The position numbers were made by a program, and so were the translations under genes. A DNA stretch of 40,556 nucleotides from an uncultured Devosia sp. GTDB lineage: Bacteria > Pseudomonadota > Alphaproteobacteria > Rhizobiales > Devosiaceae. Within the stretch, counting starts at the first letter, position 1. Every line of letters begins with the position of its first letter. Below the pieces are notes generated by a model. The model saw only the letters and a program-made list of their open reading frames with translations, was not told where the DNA came from and did not search any database. Below, one piece after another: positions 7,784 to 17,107 of the stretch. Where the stretch lies: the NCBI RefSeq assembly GCF_946479885.1, contig NZ_CAMLHM010000040.1, positions 1 through 40,556 on the forward strand. The letters are read 5' to 3'.

Positions 7784-9131
7784 ATCCGCCCCTGTCGCCA
7801 AGGCGGGCACGAGCGTAGACGCACTGGCGGCTATGTTCGTCGTCCTCATCTACGCGGCGCTGCAGATCGTGCTGTTCGCCAGCCATGATCCATGGCTGGA
7901 CGAGGCACAGGCTTGGCTCTGGGCCACCAGCATTTCCCGCCCGATCGACTTCCTGATCATACCCGGCGAGGGCCACCCACCGCTCTGGTACTGGATACTG
8001 CGGCTGCTGTCGGTGTTCCTCGATTTCAACCAGGCCCGCATCCTGGGGCTGGTGACTGCTCTGGCCAATGCCGCCCTCCTGTGGCGATTGCTCGGCCGCG
8101 ACGCGCCGTTGCTGTTCGCCATGCTGGGCAGTTTCGTCGTGCTGCAGTTCTGGGGCTATCAATTCCGCCCCTACAACATCGTCTTCACCTGCATTCTGGG
8201 TGCCCTGCTGCTTGATCGTCAGGGCAAGGGCGTCGGCGCCACCTGGCTTCTCGCGCTGGCCTGCGGCTTCCATTTCTTCTCGGGCCTGCTGCTCGCCTTC
8301 TGGTTGGTCTATCAACGGACCAGGGGCACGGCCGTCCTGCCCCTGCTTCCCCCATCGCTGCTGGCCTTGGCCTTTGGTGCCCTGGCCCTGCTGTCCGGCC
8401 TCGGCAACACCACTGTCGGCCCCGCCACGCCGGACCTGCTGACCGGCACGCTGCATAACCTGTCCTGGGTGGGCATGATCGAGCCGCTGCGCGGCCTGTG
8501 GCTGGCCCTGGCGACCATCGCCGTGCTCATCGTCGGCCTCTATCGGCAGCCGGTGATCCTGATGACCGTGCTGGCATTGCTGCTGGCATTCGCCCTGGGC
8601 ACCGCGGCGATCTATGGCAAATATCCGTGGCACTCGGCCTTCATGACCATGCTCTGCTTCATGGCCGTCATGGTCACCGGCCTCAGGGGACGCCGCTGGG
8701 TGCTGTTGGCACTGTTGCTGCCGCAGGTCGCGTTCGGCGTTGCCGGCGTCGTACAGCGACTGGCGACGCCGGCATGGAATGCACCCGACCTCTACGCGGC
8801 GATCAGCCACGACGCCGGCGCCGGCTTTGATCCCGCCCGGCAGTTGATCGCCTGGCCCGATCTGGCGGGCGTCTCCATGGCCGCAACCAAAAACATCACG
8901 CTGGTCAGCGGCAATGACGGTTCGCTGCTCGGCCCCATCAACTGGCGCAATCGGACCGCCGATGCGATCGATCCGGCCCTGGCCGAGCGGGCAGGACCCT
9001 ATTGGCTGCTCTGCGGCGAGACCTGCGGCACCATCCTCGACTATCTCGGCGAGCACGGCCGCACGACCACGCTGCTGGCGCGCAAGACCAACATCGACAA
9101 TGGCGAGTTCCTGGCCTATCGGGTCGATTGA
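7761..9131 (+). CDS. Polytopic GT-C glycosyltransferase (PMT/ArnT-like)
   Basis: A protein of about 456 residues with ten or more hydrophobic helices. The GT-C hallmark acidic pair is present in [10 protein letters not shown] (Asp47-Glu48) in the first external loop, followed by HPPLWYW, as in family-39/83 mannosyl and aminoarabinose transferases that use polyprenyl-phosphate sugars at the periplasmic face. The C-terminal part (about 350-456) is a soluble domain with a CGETCG motif. TTG at 7761 is preferred because AGGA lies five bases upstream and it overlaps the FAD gene slightly; ATG at 7833 (start [10 protein letters not shown]) is the alternative and would still include the first helix. 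It completes a flippase, modifying enzyme and transferase series. Confidence 0.8.
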   Translation: MFPAASPESAPVAKAGTSVDALAAMFVVLIYAALQIVLFASHDPWLDEAQAWLWATSISRPIDFLIIPGEGHPPLWYWILRLLSVFLDFNQARILGLVTALANAALLWRLLGRDAPLLFAMLGSFVVLQFWGYQFRPYNIVFTCILGALLLDRQGKGVGATWLLALACGFHFFSGLLLAFWLVYQRTRGTAVLPLLPPSLLALAFGALALLSGLGNTTVGPATPDLLTGTLHNLSWVGMIEPLRGLWLALATIAVLIVGLYRQPVILMTVLALLLAFALGTAAIYGKYPWHSAFMTMLCFMAVMVTGLRGRRWVLLALLLPQVAFGVAGVVQRLATPAWNAPDLYAAISHDAGAGFDPARQLIAWPDLAGVSMAATKNITLVSGNDGSLLGPINWRNRTADAIDPALAERAGPYWLLCGETCGTILDYLGEHGRTTTLLARKTNIDNGEFLAYRVD

Positions 9132-9248
9132 GCCGCGTTAGCCGAAAACTTACCGGTCGAAGAGTTTCTGCCTTCCCTCGCTGACTCGTTAGCCGCCCGC
9201 CAGCGATCGCTGCATTATGCTGCGCCCAAATGATGAGGGGTGCAGATC

Positions 9249-10322
9249 ATGGCGGGAGCGGACAGACGTCTGGAATGGGTGGACATGGCCAAGGGCCTCT
9301 CCATCTTCCTGGTGGTGATGATGTATGCAGCCTCCAGTGTCGGCGAAGACACCGGCGGTGTCGGCGCGCTCCATTGGGCCATCGCCTTTGCCACGCCCTT
9401 CCGCATGCCCGAATTCTTCCTGATCTCGGGGCTTTTCCTCTCGCAGGTCATCGACCGCCCATGGCGTGCCTTTGCCGATCGCCGCATCGTGCACTACCTC
9501 TATTTTTATGTGCTGTGGGCGCTGATCCACATCATCTTCAAAGTCGGCCTGCTGGCGACCGATCCGGTTGGCGCCCTCGAGCAGATCGCCTGGGCGGTCG
9601 TCCAGCCCTATGGCGTGCTCTGGTTCATCTATATGCTGGCGGTCGTCGGCGCCGTGACCAAGCTGCTGCATGATCTGCACGTGCCAAAGTGGGCGGTGTT
9701 CGGTGTTGCCGCCGTGCTGCAGATGCTGTCCATCCATACCGGCAGCTACCTGATCGACCAGTTCGCGCACTACTTCGTCTTCTTCTATGCCGGCTACGTG
9801 CTGGCGCCTGCCGTGTTCCGCCTTGCCGGCTGGGCCGCCGATCATGCCGCGCTGGCGCTGCTTGGCCTGGCCATCTGGGCCATACTCGACGCCGCCCTGG
9901 TCTTCTCGCCAGGCTTCACCATGCATCCCATCCACCCGGTCATGGGCTATGCCGGCCTGCCGGGCGTGCATCTGCTGCTGGCGCTGGCCGGCACGTCCGC
10001 GCTCTGTGTCATCGCCGCCCTCCTCACCCGCTTGCCGTTCTTGAACTGGCTGCGCTGGATGGGCTCGAAGTCCCTCATCATCTATGTAGTCTTCGTGCTG
10101 CCCATGGGCATTTCGCGCACGCTGCTGATCAAGCTGGGTGTCGACGAGCCCACGGTGCTGAGCCTTTCCATCATGGCCATCTCCATCATCTCGCCCTTGA
10201 TCCTCTACTGGCTCGTGCTGCGGACCGGCTTTGGCGGCTTCCTGTTCGAGCGCCCGGCCTGGGCCCACCTGCCCGGCACCGCCGGGTCACCAACGCGAGC
10301 GGTTGCTGCACCCGCCCAATAG
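9249..10322 (+). CDS. Acyltransferase family 3 membrane protein
   Basis: A 357-residue protein with about ten membrane helices, matching the acyltransferase-3 family that moves acetyl or other acyl groups onto surface sugars. The first helix carries the pattern RLEWVDMAKGLSIFLVVMMY. The family motif RMPEFFLISGLFLS lies about residues 54-67. In related Hyphomicrobiales proteins, as I remember them, the first helix ends in VVMMH with the presumed catalytic histidine; here that position is Tyr26. ATG 9249 is preferred over GTG 9240 because GAGGGG lies at 9235-9240. It follows the glycosyltransferase by 117 bases and precedes purQ by 105 bases. Confidence 0.82.
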   Translation: MAGADRRLEWVDMAKGLSIFLVVMMYAASSVGEDTGGVGALHWAIAFATPFRMPEFFLISGLFLSQVIDRPWRAFADRRIVHYLYFYVLWALIHIIFKVGLLATDPVGALEQIAWAVVQPYGVLWFIYMLAVVGAVTKLLHDLHVPKWAVFGVAAVLQMLSIHTGSYLIDQFAHYFVFFYAGYVLAPAVFRLAGWAADHAALALLGLAIWAILDAALVFSPGFTMHPIHPVMGYAGLPGVHLLLALAGTSALCVIAALLTRLPFLNWLRWMGSKSLIIYVVFVLPMGISRTLLIKLGVDEPTVLSLSIMAISIISPLILYWLVLRTGFGGFLFERPAWAHLPGTAGSPTRAVAAPAQ

Positions 10323-10345
10323 TCGGTCATTCGGCTGCGTGGGGG

Positions 10346-10383
10346 CGGGATATGCAATCCCGGCCCTTGCCTTTTCCGGCAAG
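10346..10383 (+). other. Two tandem hairpins ahead of purQ
   Basis: CGGGAT (10346-10351) pairs with ATCCCG (10357-10362), and CTTGCC (10366-10371) pairs with GGCAAG (10378-10383) around a TTTTCC loop. They fill the 105-base gap between the acyltransferase and purQ. They may mark the end of the cassette transcript or the start of a separate purQ leader. Confidence 0.35.
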
Positions 10384-10427
10384 ACTCATCACAAGGGCCT
10401 CGCACCCCCCATAGCGAGGACCAGCCG

Positions 10428-11096
10428 ATGAAATCCGCAGTCATCGTCTTCCCCGGTCTCAATCGCGACCGCGACATGATCGCGGCGCTGACCAAGGTTT
10501 CCGGCACCGCCCCAGCGACCGTCTGGCATCAGGATGCCGACCTGCCCGCAGTCGACCTGGTGGTCATCCCCGGCGGCTTCTCCTACGGCGACTACCTGCG
10601 CTGCGGCGCCATCGCAGCGCGCTCGCCCATCATGGACAAGGTCCGCGCCCATGCCGCCCGCGGCGGCAAGGTGCTGGGCGTCTGCAACGGCTTTCAGATC
10701 CTCATCGAAGCCGGTCTCCTGCCGGGTGCGCTGATGCGCAACATGAGCCTCAAATTCGTCTGCCGCGAGGTCAAGCTCGAAGTCGTCAATGCCGCGACCG
10801 GTTTCACCCGTGGCTACCAGCAGGGCCAGGTCTTCCGCTGCCCTGTTGCGCATCATGATGGTAACTATTTCACCGATAGTGCGACACTTGATCGAATGGA
10901 AGGTGAAGGCCAGATCGCCTTCCGCTACGCTGAAGGCACCAATCCCAACGGCTCGATCAACGACATTGCCGGCATCTTCAACGAGCAGAAAAACGTGCTC
11001 GGCCTCATGCCCCATCCGGAAAACCTGATCGAAGCCGCCCATGGCGGCGACGATGGCCGGGCCCTGTTCTCCGGCCTTCTGGGCAACGCCGCCTGA
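10428..11096 (+). CDS. purQ: Phosphoribosylformylglycinamidine synthase subunit PurQ
   Basis: A 222-residue class I glutamine amidotransferase. It hydrolyses glutamine and delivers ammonia to PurL for FGAM formation. The nucleophile Cys86 sits in [11 protein letters not shown], and the His and Glu of the triad are in LMPHPENL near residue 196. [17 protein letters not shown] (about 47-63) is a PurQ-specific loop. Length is normal for the separate bacterial subunit. Its stop shares a base with the next ATG (TGATG), coupling it to the Pr6Pr membrane protein rather than to purL. Confidence 0.97.
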   Translation: MKSAVIVFPGLNRDRDMIAALTKVSGTAPATVWHQDADLPAVDLVVIPGGFSYGDYLRCGAIAARSPIMDKVRAHAARGGKVLGVCNGFQILIEAGLLPGALMRNMSLKFVCREVKLEVVNAATGFTRGYQQGQVFRCPVAHHDGNYFTDSATLDRMEGEGQIAFRYAEGTNPNGSINDIAGIFNEQKNVLGLMPHPENLIEAAHGGDDGRALFSGLLGNAA

Positions 11097-11755
11097 TGAG
11101 TGCCCGCGCGCCCGTCAACCCGCGCAAGCTCCTCACCTGGCTCGGGCTGCTCTTCGGCGCCGCCGGTCTCGTCCTGCAGTTCTGGCTCTCGATGCAGCTG
11201 GCCTTCGCCAATGGCCGCGACGTGCCGGGCTTTCTCGGCCACTTCTTCGCCTTCTACACCATCCTCACCAATATCGCTCTGGTACTGGTCTACCTGTCCG
11301 AAGTATTGCCCAGCGCGCGGTTAGCACTGTTTCGTCGACCGCTGGTGCGCGGCCTGATGGCCGCCAATATCGCGCTGGTCGCGCTCTACGTCTACTTCGT
11401 ACTGCGCCATCTCAATACGCTCGAAGGCCTCGACCAGTTGGCCGATACAATACTGCACTACCTGTGCCCCACGCTCTATTTGCTGTGGTGGGCCGTAGCA
11501 CAGCCCCATGGCGCCCTGCGCTGGAGCAACCTGCCTGCGATGCTGCTGCCGACGCTGGTCTATTTCATCTACATCATGGCGCGCGGTGTCTGGGTGCAGC
11601 AATACCCCTACCCCATTCTCAATGTCGTGGAGCACGGCTACCCGCAGGTGCTGCTCAACGCCGTCTATATGTCGGTCGCGCTGGCCGTGCTGTGCCTGGC
11701 CACCATCGCGCTCGATCGGGTGCTCGGCCGCCCCAGAGTGGCCGTCGATGCCTGA
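11096..11755 (+). CDS. Pr6Pr family six-helix membrane protein
   Basis: A 219-residue protein with six evenly spaced hydrophobic helices (about 14-36, 46-66, 79-99, 112-132, 145-165, 190-210) and short loops, fitting the Pr6Pr family, whose function is unknown. Recognisable features are FFAFYTILTNIALVLVY in helix 2 and YLLWWAVAQPHG after helix 4; NVVEHGYPQVLLNAVYM precedes the last helix. It is translationally coupled to purQ on one side and overlaps the DJ-1 gene by eight bases on the other, so it travels with the FGAM synthase genes. No purine-related motif is visible. It could be a transporter-like or sensory membrane protein. Confidence 0.8.
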   Translation: MSARAPVNPRKLLTWLGLLFGAAGLVLQFWLSMQLAFANGRDVPGFLGHFFAFYTILTNIALVLVYLSEVLPSARLALFRRPLVRGLMAANIALVALYVYFVLRHLNTLEGLDQLADTILHYLCPTLYLLWWAVAQPHGALRWSNLPAMLLPTLVYFIYIMARGVWVQQYPYPILNVVEHGYPQVLLNAVYMSVALAVLCLATIALDRVLGRPRVAVDA

Positions 11756-12359
11756 CAGCGCAGCGCCCGTCAGCGTTGGCATCGTGATCTTCGACGGCGT
11801 CGAAGAGCTCGATTTCGTCGGGCCATGGGAAGTTTTCGCCATGGCCAAGCAGATCGGCGCACCGCTTGATGTGTTCACCGTCGGCTGGCCCGAGCCGGCC
11901 ATTCGCTGCGCCAAGGGCCTCTATGTCGTGGCCGACCACGCCTTCGGCGCGGCCCCCAAGACCGATATTGTGCTCATCCCCGGCGGCCGCGGCACGCGCA
12001 TACTGGCCGAGGACCAGGCGTTCATCGCCGCGCTCAAGCCCTACCTCGCCGCCGCAACCTGGCAGACCTCGGTCTGCACCGGCGCGGCTTTGCTCGGCAA
12101 GGCCGGGTTTCTCGATGGCAAGCACGCCACCACCAATCGCCACGCCTTCGACTTCTTCCGCGCCGCCGCGCCAAAGGCCATTCTCGAAGAGCAGTTGCGC
12201 TATGTCCGCGACGGCCGTGTGCTGACCGGCGCCGGCGTTTCAGCCGGCATCGACATGGCGCTCTGGCTCGTCGGCCACCTTTTCGGCGACGATGTCGCCC
12301 GCTCCACCCAGACCTTCATGGAATATTTTCCAGAGCCTCCCTACGGAAACGCTGCTTGA
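11748..12359 (+). CDS. DJ-1/PfpI family protein
   Basis: A 203-residue protein of the DJ-1/PfpI class I amidotransferase-like fold. The nucleophilic elbow [12 protein letters not shown] holds the reactive cysteine (about residue 109), and Glu in [16 protein letters not shown] near the N-terminus is the partner acid. The pattern TNRHAFDFF after the elbow resembles the isonitrile hydratase and GATase1-AraC-regulator branch, but no DNA-binding domain follows. Functions in the family range from glyoxalase and deglycase to hydratase activity; none can be chosen here. The start at 11748 overlaps Pr6Pr by eight bases, and its TGA shares a base with the purL ATG. Confidence 0.85.
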   Translation: MPDSAAPVSVGIVIFDGVEELDFVGPWEVFAMAKQIGAPLDVFTVGWPEPAIRCAKGLYVVADHAFGAAPKTDIVLIPGGRGTRILAEDQAFIAALKPYLAAATWQTSVCTGAALLGKAGFLDGKHATTNRHAFDFFRAAAPKAILEEQLRYVRDGRVLTGAGVSAGIDMALWLVGHLFGDDVARSTQTFMEYFPEPPYGNAA

Positions 12360-14593
12360 TGACCCTCCCCAACGACATCCGCATCACCCCCGAACTGGTT
12401 GCCGATCATGGCCTCAAGCCCGACGAATACCAGAAGATTCTCGACCTGATCGGACGCGAGCCGACCTATACCGAGCTCGGCATCTTCTCGGCGATGTGGA
12501 ACGAGCACTGCTCGTACAAGTCGTCCAAGAAGTGGCTCAAGACCCTGCCGACCACAGGTCCGCGCGTCATCCAGGGCCCGGGCGAAAATGCCGGCGTCGT
12601 CGATATCGGCGACGGTCAGGCCATCGTCTTCAAGATGGAATCGCACAACCACCCAAGCTTCATCGAGCCCTACCAGGGTGCGGCGACCGGCGTCGGCGGC
12701 ATCCTGCGCGACGTCTTCACCATGGGCGCCCGCCCGGTGGCGGCGATGAACGCGCTGCGCTTCGGCTCACCCGACCACGAGAAGACCCGCCACCTCGTCT
12801 CCGGCGTCGTGGCCGGCGTCGGCGGCTACGGCAATGCCTTCGGCGTGCCGACCGTTGGCGGCGAAGTCGAGTTCGACGAGCGCTACAACGGCAATATCCT
12901 GGTCAACGCCTTTGCCGCCGGCCTCGCCGATACCGACAAGATCTTCTACTCCAAGGCCGAAGGCGTCGGCCTGCCGGTGGTCTATCTCGGCGCCAAGACC
13001 GGCCGCGACGGCGTCGGCGGCGCGACCATGGCTTCGGCTGAATTCGGCGACGATATCGAGGAAAAGCGCCCGACTGTCCAGGTCGGCGACCCCTTCACCG
13101 AAAAGCGCCTGCTCGAAGCCTGCCTCGAACTGATGGCCACCGGCGCCGTCATCGCCATCCAGGACATGGGTGCCGCGGGCCTTACCTGCTCGGCCGTCGA
13201 AATGGGCGCCAAGGGCGACCTCGGCATCGAGCTCGATCTCGACAAAGTGCCCGTGCGTGAAGCGCAGATGACGCCCTATGAGATGATGCTGAGCGAAAGC
13301 CAGGAGCGCATGCTCATGGTGCTGCATCCTGAGAAGGAAGCCGCTGCCCGCGCCGTGTTCGAGAAGTGGGAGCTCGATTTCGCCACCGTTGGCGTCACCA
13401 CCGACGACCTGCGCTTCCGCGTGAAGTGGCAGGGCGAGGAAGTCGCCAACCTGCCGATCAAGGAACTGGGCGACGAGGCGCCTGAATATGATCGCCCCTG
13501 GGTCGAGCCCAAGGTGCCAGCGCCGCTGGCGGCCGACGATATCCCGCAGATGGATGTAGCAGATGCCCTGCTCAAGCTCGTGGGCGGCCATCAGGTCGCC
13601 TCGCGCCGCTGGGTCTACGAGCAGTATGACACCCTGATCCAGGGCAATTCGCTGCAGCGCCCTGGCGGCGATGCCGGCGTCATCCGCGTCGAAGGCCACG
13701 CCACCAAGGGCCTCGCCTTCTCGTCCGACGTAACGCCGCGCTATTGTGAGGCCGATCCCTATGAAGGCGGCAAGCAGGCCGTGGCCGAATGCTGGCGCAA
13801 CCTGACGGCGACCGGCGCCGATCCCCTCGCCGCCACCGACAATCTCAACTTCGGCAATCCCGAACGCCCTGAAATCATGGGCCAGCTCGTCTATGCCATC
13901 AAGGGCATCGGCGAGGCCTGCCTGGCGCTGGATTTCCCGATCGTCTCGGGCAATGTGTCGCTCTACAACGAAACCAATGGCCGCGGCATCTTGCCGACCC
14001 CCACCATTGGCGGCGTTGGCCTCCTGCCCGATTGGAGCCAGATGGCGCGTATCGGCTTTGCCGCCGCCGATCAGGTCATCCTGCTGGTCGGCTCTCCTGC
14101 CAGCCGCGGCACCCATCTGGGTCAGTCGATCTACCTGCGCGACCTGTTCGGTCGCAAGGACGGTCCGGCGCCCCATGTCGACCTGGCTCATGAGCGCCGC
14201 ACCGGCGACTTCGTGCGCAAACTGATCCGCTCGGGCATTGCGACCGCCTGTCACGACCTCAGCGATGGCGGCCTAGGCGTTGGCCTGGCCGAAATGGCCG
14301 TTGCTTCGGGCATCGGCGCCAAGGTGACCGACCTGGTCGATCAGGATCCGATCCTGCAATATTTCGGCGAAGACCAGGGCCGCTACCTGGTCACCGTCAA
14401 CCTCGACCCGCAGGGCGGGGCACTCGCCGCGCTCTGGCGCGAGGCCGAGGCGGCCGGCGTTTTCGCACCCTGGATCGGCACCACCGGCGGCGCCGACCTC
14501 GTGCTTGGCGCGGCGCGTCCGGTGCCGGTTTCGGCGCTCAAGGCGGCCCATGAAGGCTGGTTCCCCAGCTACATGGACGGCGAGGCTGCATAA
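12359..14593 (+). CDS. purL: Phosphoribosylformylglycinamidine synthase subunit PurL
   Basis: A 744-residue small-type PurL, the ATP-dependent synthase part of the PurSQL complex that turns FGAR into FGAM. Signatures include [15 protein letters not shown] (catalytic His in EHCSY, about residue 48), [23 protein letters not shown] (split by the HNHPS metal/ATP loop), and the second-half repeats [18 protein letters not shown] and [16 protein letters not shown]. The ATG at 12359 shares a base with the upstream stop; a TTG three bases earlier is the only alternative. A strong hairpin terminator follows 22 bases after the stop, so purL ends this transcript. Confidence 0.97.
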   Translation: MTLPNDIRITPELVADHGLKPDEYQKILDLIGREPTYTELGIFSAMWNEHCSYKSSKKWLKTLPTTGPRVIQGPGENAGVVDIGDGQAIVFKMESHNHPSFIEPYQGAATGVGGILRDVFTMGARPVAAMNALRFGSPDHEKTRHLVSGVVAGVGGYGNAFGVPTVGGEVEFDERYNGNILVNAFAAGLADTDKIFYSKAEGVGLPVVYLGAKTGRDGVGGATMASAEFGDDIEEKRPTVQVGDPFTEKRLLEACLELMATGAVIAIQDMGAAGLTCSAVEMGAKGDLGIELDLDKVPVREAQMTPYEMMLSESQERMLMVLHPEKEAAARAVFEKWELDFATVGVTTDDLRFRVKWQGEEVANLPIKELGDEAPEYDRPWVEPKVPAPLAADDIPQMDVADALLKLVGGHQVASRRWVYEQYDTLIQGNSLQRPGGDAGVIRVEGHATKGLAFSSDVTPRYCEADPYEGGKQAVAECWRNLTATGADPLAATDNLNFGNPERPEIMGQLVYAIKGIGEACLALDFPIVSGNVSLYNETNGRGILPTPTIGGVGLLPDWSQMARIGFAAADQVILLVGSPASRGTHLGQSIYLRDLFGRKDGPAPHVDLAHERRTGDFVRKLIRSGIATACHDLSDGGLGVGLAEMAVASGIGAKVTDLVDQDPILQYFGEDQGRYLVTVNLDPQGGALAALWREAEAAGVFAPWIGTTGGADLVLGAARPVPVSALKAAHEGWFPSYMDGEAA

Positions 14594-14614
14594 TCACGAC
14601 ATCTGCCTTATGAT

Positions 14615-14660
14615 CGCCGCTCTTTGGAGTGTTTTGGCTCCCAAGGGCGGCGTCATTTTG
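14615..14660 (+). terminator. Intrinsic terminator after purL
   Basis: The left arm 14615-14629 (starting CGCCGCTC) and right arm 14638-14652 (ending GGGCGGCG) pair over 15 positions with one mismatch and one G-U, loop TGTTTTGG, followed by TCATTTTG. It separates the purine operon from the secreted-protein gene. Confidence 0.75.
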
Positions 14661-14671
14661 TGGAGATTGTT

Positions 14672-15232
14672 ATGAGATTTGAACCGGCTATCGGCGCCCT
14701 TCTGGCCCTTTCCCTCTGCGGACTGCCTGTGGCCGCAATCGCGCAGGAAGCCGGGGTCAGCGGCTCTCCACTGCCCGACCAGCCCTATACGCTGTTCTAC
14801 CCCGAAGTGATGGTAACGTCGGGCGAGCCGGGCGGCCCGCTGACCATCAACCACCCCACCCTGCCGCTGCAATGCGTGCTGACCGTGGTGCCCGTCGAAG
14901 ACAGCGGCTGGACCGCGGAAGGCGCCTTGGCAGCGCTGGATGCAACAGCGGTGGCCGCTGGCTGGAGCGAGACTTTCCCGGGCTTCACGCTCGGCGACAG
15001 CCGTGTCACCAGCTATCAGAGCAATCCGGCGCTGCAGTATGAGGGTACCAGCGAAGGCTCCGAGGGTGGTCCGATCACCCTGGTTCACACCGAGACGGTC
15101 GATACCGGCAACGGCTACACCCTGGACTGCTTCTACGCCACCGAAATGGCCGCCGACGCTCGGCCCGTAGTCGACTCCATCATCGCCAACTTCTCCACCG
15201 AGCAGGATGCGCAGCCCGTCGTCACGCCCTGA
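14672..15232 (+). CDS. Secreted protein of unknown function
   Basis: A 186-residue protein I do not recognise. It has a signal peptide: MRFEPAIGALLALSLCGLPV followed by AAIAQ, with likely cleavage at about residue 25. The mature part is acidic, with two cysteines (LQCVLTV and LDCFYAT) that could form a disulfide, and has alternating beta-like stretches (LTINHPTLPLQC, PALQYEGTSEGS). The ATG at 14672 follows GGAG at 14662-14665, six bases upstream. The frame is open to an ATG at 14624, but that part overlaps the purL terminator and would hide the signal peptide. It is probably transcribed separately from purL. Confidence 0.7.
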   Translation: MRFEPAIGALLALSLCGLPVAAIAQEAGVSGSPLPDQPYTLFYPEVMVTSGEPGGPLTINHPTLPLQCVLTVVPVEDSGWTAEGALAALDATAVAAGWSETFPGFTLGDSRVTSYQSNPALQYEGTSEGSEGGPITLVHTETVDTGNGYTLDCFYATEMAADARPVVDSIIANFSTEQDAQPVVTP

Positions 15233-15249
15233 ACGACGCGCTCGCGATA

Positions 15250-15278
15250 TTGAAGGCTCCCCCACCCCGTGCCATATC
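15250..15278 (+). promoter_or_regulatory. Possible promoter for the bolA group
   Basis: TTGAAG (15250-15255), a 17-base spacer, and CATATC (15273-15278) lie 46 bases before the BolA start. The -35 matches four of six consensus bases, the -10 three of six; a weak housekeeping promoter is plausible. Confidence 0.35.
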
Positions 15279-15323
15279 ATGGGCATAGCCGGCTATTCCC
15301 GGCACCAGCAAGGAGTCGCGTCA

Positions 15324-15557
15324 ATGCCCATGGATGCCAGCGAAATCGAGCGCCGGATCAAGGCGGCGCTGCCCGATGCCGATATCGAGATTCGCGATCT
15401 GGCCGGTGATGGCGATCACTGGGCCGCGACGGTGAAATCCGAACAGTTCCGCGGCAAGACCCGTGTTCAGCAGCACAAGCTGGTCTACGACGCCCTGCAG
15501 GGCGACATGGGTGGCGCGCTGCATGCGCTGGCGTTGCAAACGGTGACGCCGGACTGA
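15324..15557 (+). CDS. BolA family protein
   Basis: A 77-residue BolA-fold protein. The family pattern FRGKTRVQQHKLVYDAL is present at about residues 42-58, with the conserved His51 that ligates a shared [2Fe-2S] cluster when BolA pairs with a CGFS glutaredoxin. The short N-terminus and DALQGDMGGALHAL end match the small BolA type that sits beside grxD in alphaproteobacteria. AGGAG at 15311-15315 sets the start at 15324. The stop shares a base with the ATG of the next gene. The partner grxD lies 1.55 kb downstream, with three unrelated genes between. Confidence 0.92.
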   Translation: MPMDASEIERRIKAALPDADIEIRDLAGDGDHWAATVKSEQFRGKTRVQQHKLVYDALQGDMGGALHALALQTVTPD

Positions 15558-15889
15558 TGTCTCTGCGCGACTCGCTCGACCTGATCCGTACCGTCAGGCC
15601 TGACGCCGGAACGGCGGCGATCGAGCACGAAATCATGGCCGAGCGCGCGTCCTCGCTCGGCGCCGCCGAACAGCGCGTGGTCAAGGCCGTCGCGGCGCTG
15701 GCATCGGCCGGCGACGACCGGGCCGATCACCTGACCCATGCGCGCAAGGTCGTCTGGGAGTATTTCGTGCAGCGCGAACTGGTCGGTTTTCGCCGGCACA
15801 ATGACGTGATTCAGGACCTGCACATTCCCCGCGAAGTGCTTGTCGGGCTTGGCGCAATGCCCGCCCGCGGCCCGCAACGTTCGGCCTGA
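15557..15889 (+). CDS. Small helical protein, possibly DUF6665 family
   Basis: A 110-residue, mostly helical soluble protein with no signal peptide and no cysteines. The middle AIEHEIMAERASSLGAAEQRV and the C-terminal half, FVQRELVGFRRHNDVIQDLH then IPREVLVGLGA, resemble, from memory, the uncharacterised Hyphomicrobiales family DUF6665. The repeated acidic/basic heptads suggest a helical bundle. It is translationally coupled to BolA (TGATG) and followed 14 bases later by the HAD gene, so the three are an operon. No function is proposed. Confidence 0.65.
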   Translation: MSLRDSLDLIRTVRPDAGTAAIEHEIMAERASSLGAAEQRVVKAVAALASAGDDRADHLTHARKVVWEYFVQRELVGFRRHNDVIQDLHIPREVLVGLGAMPARGPQRSA

Positions 15890-15903
15890 GCCAGGAGCAT
15901 CCA

Positions 15904-16530
15904 ATGACCCGCGCCGTGTTCTTCGACGTCGACGGCGTGCTGGTGCATGGCTATCACGCCCGGCCAGACCAGCGACAAAGCTGGGATAAGCTGCTGCATG
16001 ATCTCGGCATAGACGCCGAGCGCTTCCAGTCCGAGTTCATCTACGACATCTTCATCAAGAAGGTGCTCATCGGCCAAATGCCCATGATCGAGGCACTGGA
16101 CAAGCGCCTGCCGGGCCTGGGCTTCAAAGGCTCGCCCATGGCGTTCGCGCAGCACTGGCTGACCCATGACAGCCGACTGAATGCCGGACTTATCCAGACC
16201 ATCCGGCAGCTCAAGAAAAGCGCGGATGTTCGCCTCTACCTGGCGACCAATCAGGACCACACGCGAGCGCAGTGGCTATGGTACACCCTCGGTTTGGGCG
16301 AGCTGTTCGAGGACATCTTCTATTCGGCCCGCGCCGGCGTGCGGAAGCCCGAGCCGGGCTTCTTCGATTTCATCGAGCACCGCATCGGCCCACAGTCCCA
16401 GCCACCACTGTTCTTCGACGACACCCCCAAAGTCATCGAGGGCGCCCGCAAACACGGCTGGGAAGCGGTGCTGTTCGACGCCGACGCCGATTGCACAAAC
16501 CATCCCTGGATCGCCGAGCGGCTGGCATGA
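15904..16530 (+). CDS. HAD superfamily hydrolase
   Basis: A 208-residue HAD phosphatase with an alpha-helical cap (subclass I). Motif I is FFDVDGVL (nucleophile Asp8, acid Asp10), motif II is LATNQD, motif III is the Lys in GVRKPEPGFF, and motif IV is LFFDDTPKVIEGA. All catalytic residues are present. The cap (residues about 15-80) is helical, as in 2-haloacid dehalogenase and nucleotidase relatives; the substrate is unknown. AGGAG stands seven bases before the ATG. The stop overlaps the next gene's start by four bases. Confidence 0.88.
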   Translation: MTRAVFFDVDGVLVHGYHARPDQRQSWDKLLHDLGIDAERFQSEFIYDIFIKKVLIGQMPMIEALDKRLPGLGFKGSPMAFAQHWLTHDSRLNAGLIQTIRQLKKSADVRLYLATNQDHTRAQWLWYTLGLGELFEDIFYSARAGVRKPEPGFFDFIEHRIGPQSQPPLFFDDTPKVIEGARKHGWEAVLFDADADCTNHPWIAERLA

Positions 16531-17006
16531 CCTCCATCACCCTGCGCGACTTCCGCGATAGCGACGGCCCTGCTCTGCTGGCCATCCACACCGGCGCCAT
16601 CCTCGCCACCGGCGATCAGTTCTACACCGAGACCGAGCGGCTGAGCTGGGCCCATGGGCTGACCGCCGAGGGCTACGCCCGGTCCCGCGACGGCGGAGAA
16701 ACCTTCATTCTTGCCGTCGACAACGACGCCGTCATCGGCTTCTGCAGTTGGAACGCCCAGCGCATCCTCGGCCTCTATGTCGACCCCAACCAGCAGGGCC
16801 GCGGCATAGGCTCGCTGCTGCTCCGCCACGGCGAGGACGCCCTGCGCCGCAATGGCGTGACGCTCTCCCACATCCATTCCAGCCTGCCTGCAGTGCACTT
16901 TTACCAGGCGCATGGCTACGTGGTCACCGGCCGAGCCATGTATCCCAGTCGCGGCGGCCTGCTGATGGCCGATGCCACGCTCGAAAAACCGCTGACGCAG
17001 GAATGA
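16527..17006 (+). CDS. GNAT family N-acetyltransferase
   Basis: A 159-residue GNAT. It starts ITLRDFRDSDGPALLAIH, typical of RimI-like and PhnO-like proteins. The acetyl-CoA motif is VDPNQQGRGIGSLLLRHGED (about residues 91-110), and the C-terminal HFYQAHGYVVTGR is well conserved. The ATG at 16527 overlaps the HAD stop (ATGA). The frame is open far upstream only as a shadow of the HAD gene. Substrate unknown. It is followed by 101 bases without a gene before grxD. Confidence 0.85.
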   Translation: MTSITLRDFRDSDGPALLAIHTGAILATGDQFYTETERLSWAHGLTAEGYARSRDGGETFILAVDNDAVIGFCSWNAQRILGLYVDPNQQGRGIGSLLLRHGEDALRRNGVTLSHIHSSLPAVHFYQAHGYVVTGRAMYPSRGGLLMADATLEKPLTQE

Positions 17007-17107
17007 TCGGCTATCGCCGATGGTGATCTCGACAGCGCCCGAGTCCTGTCCTATTTAAGGGCAACAGCAAGCGGGCCTTGACCCCGCCCTATCGAAAGGT
17101 TTTCGCC

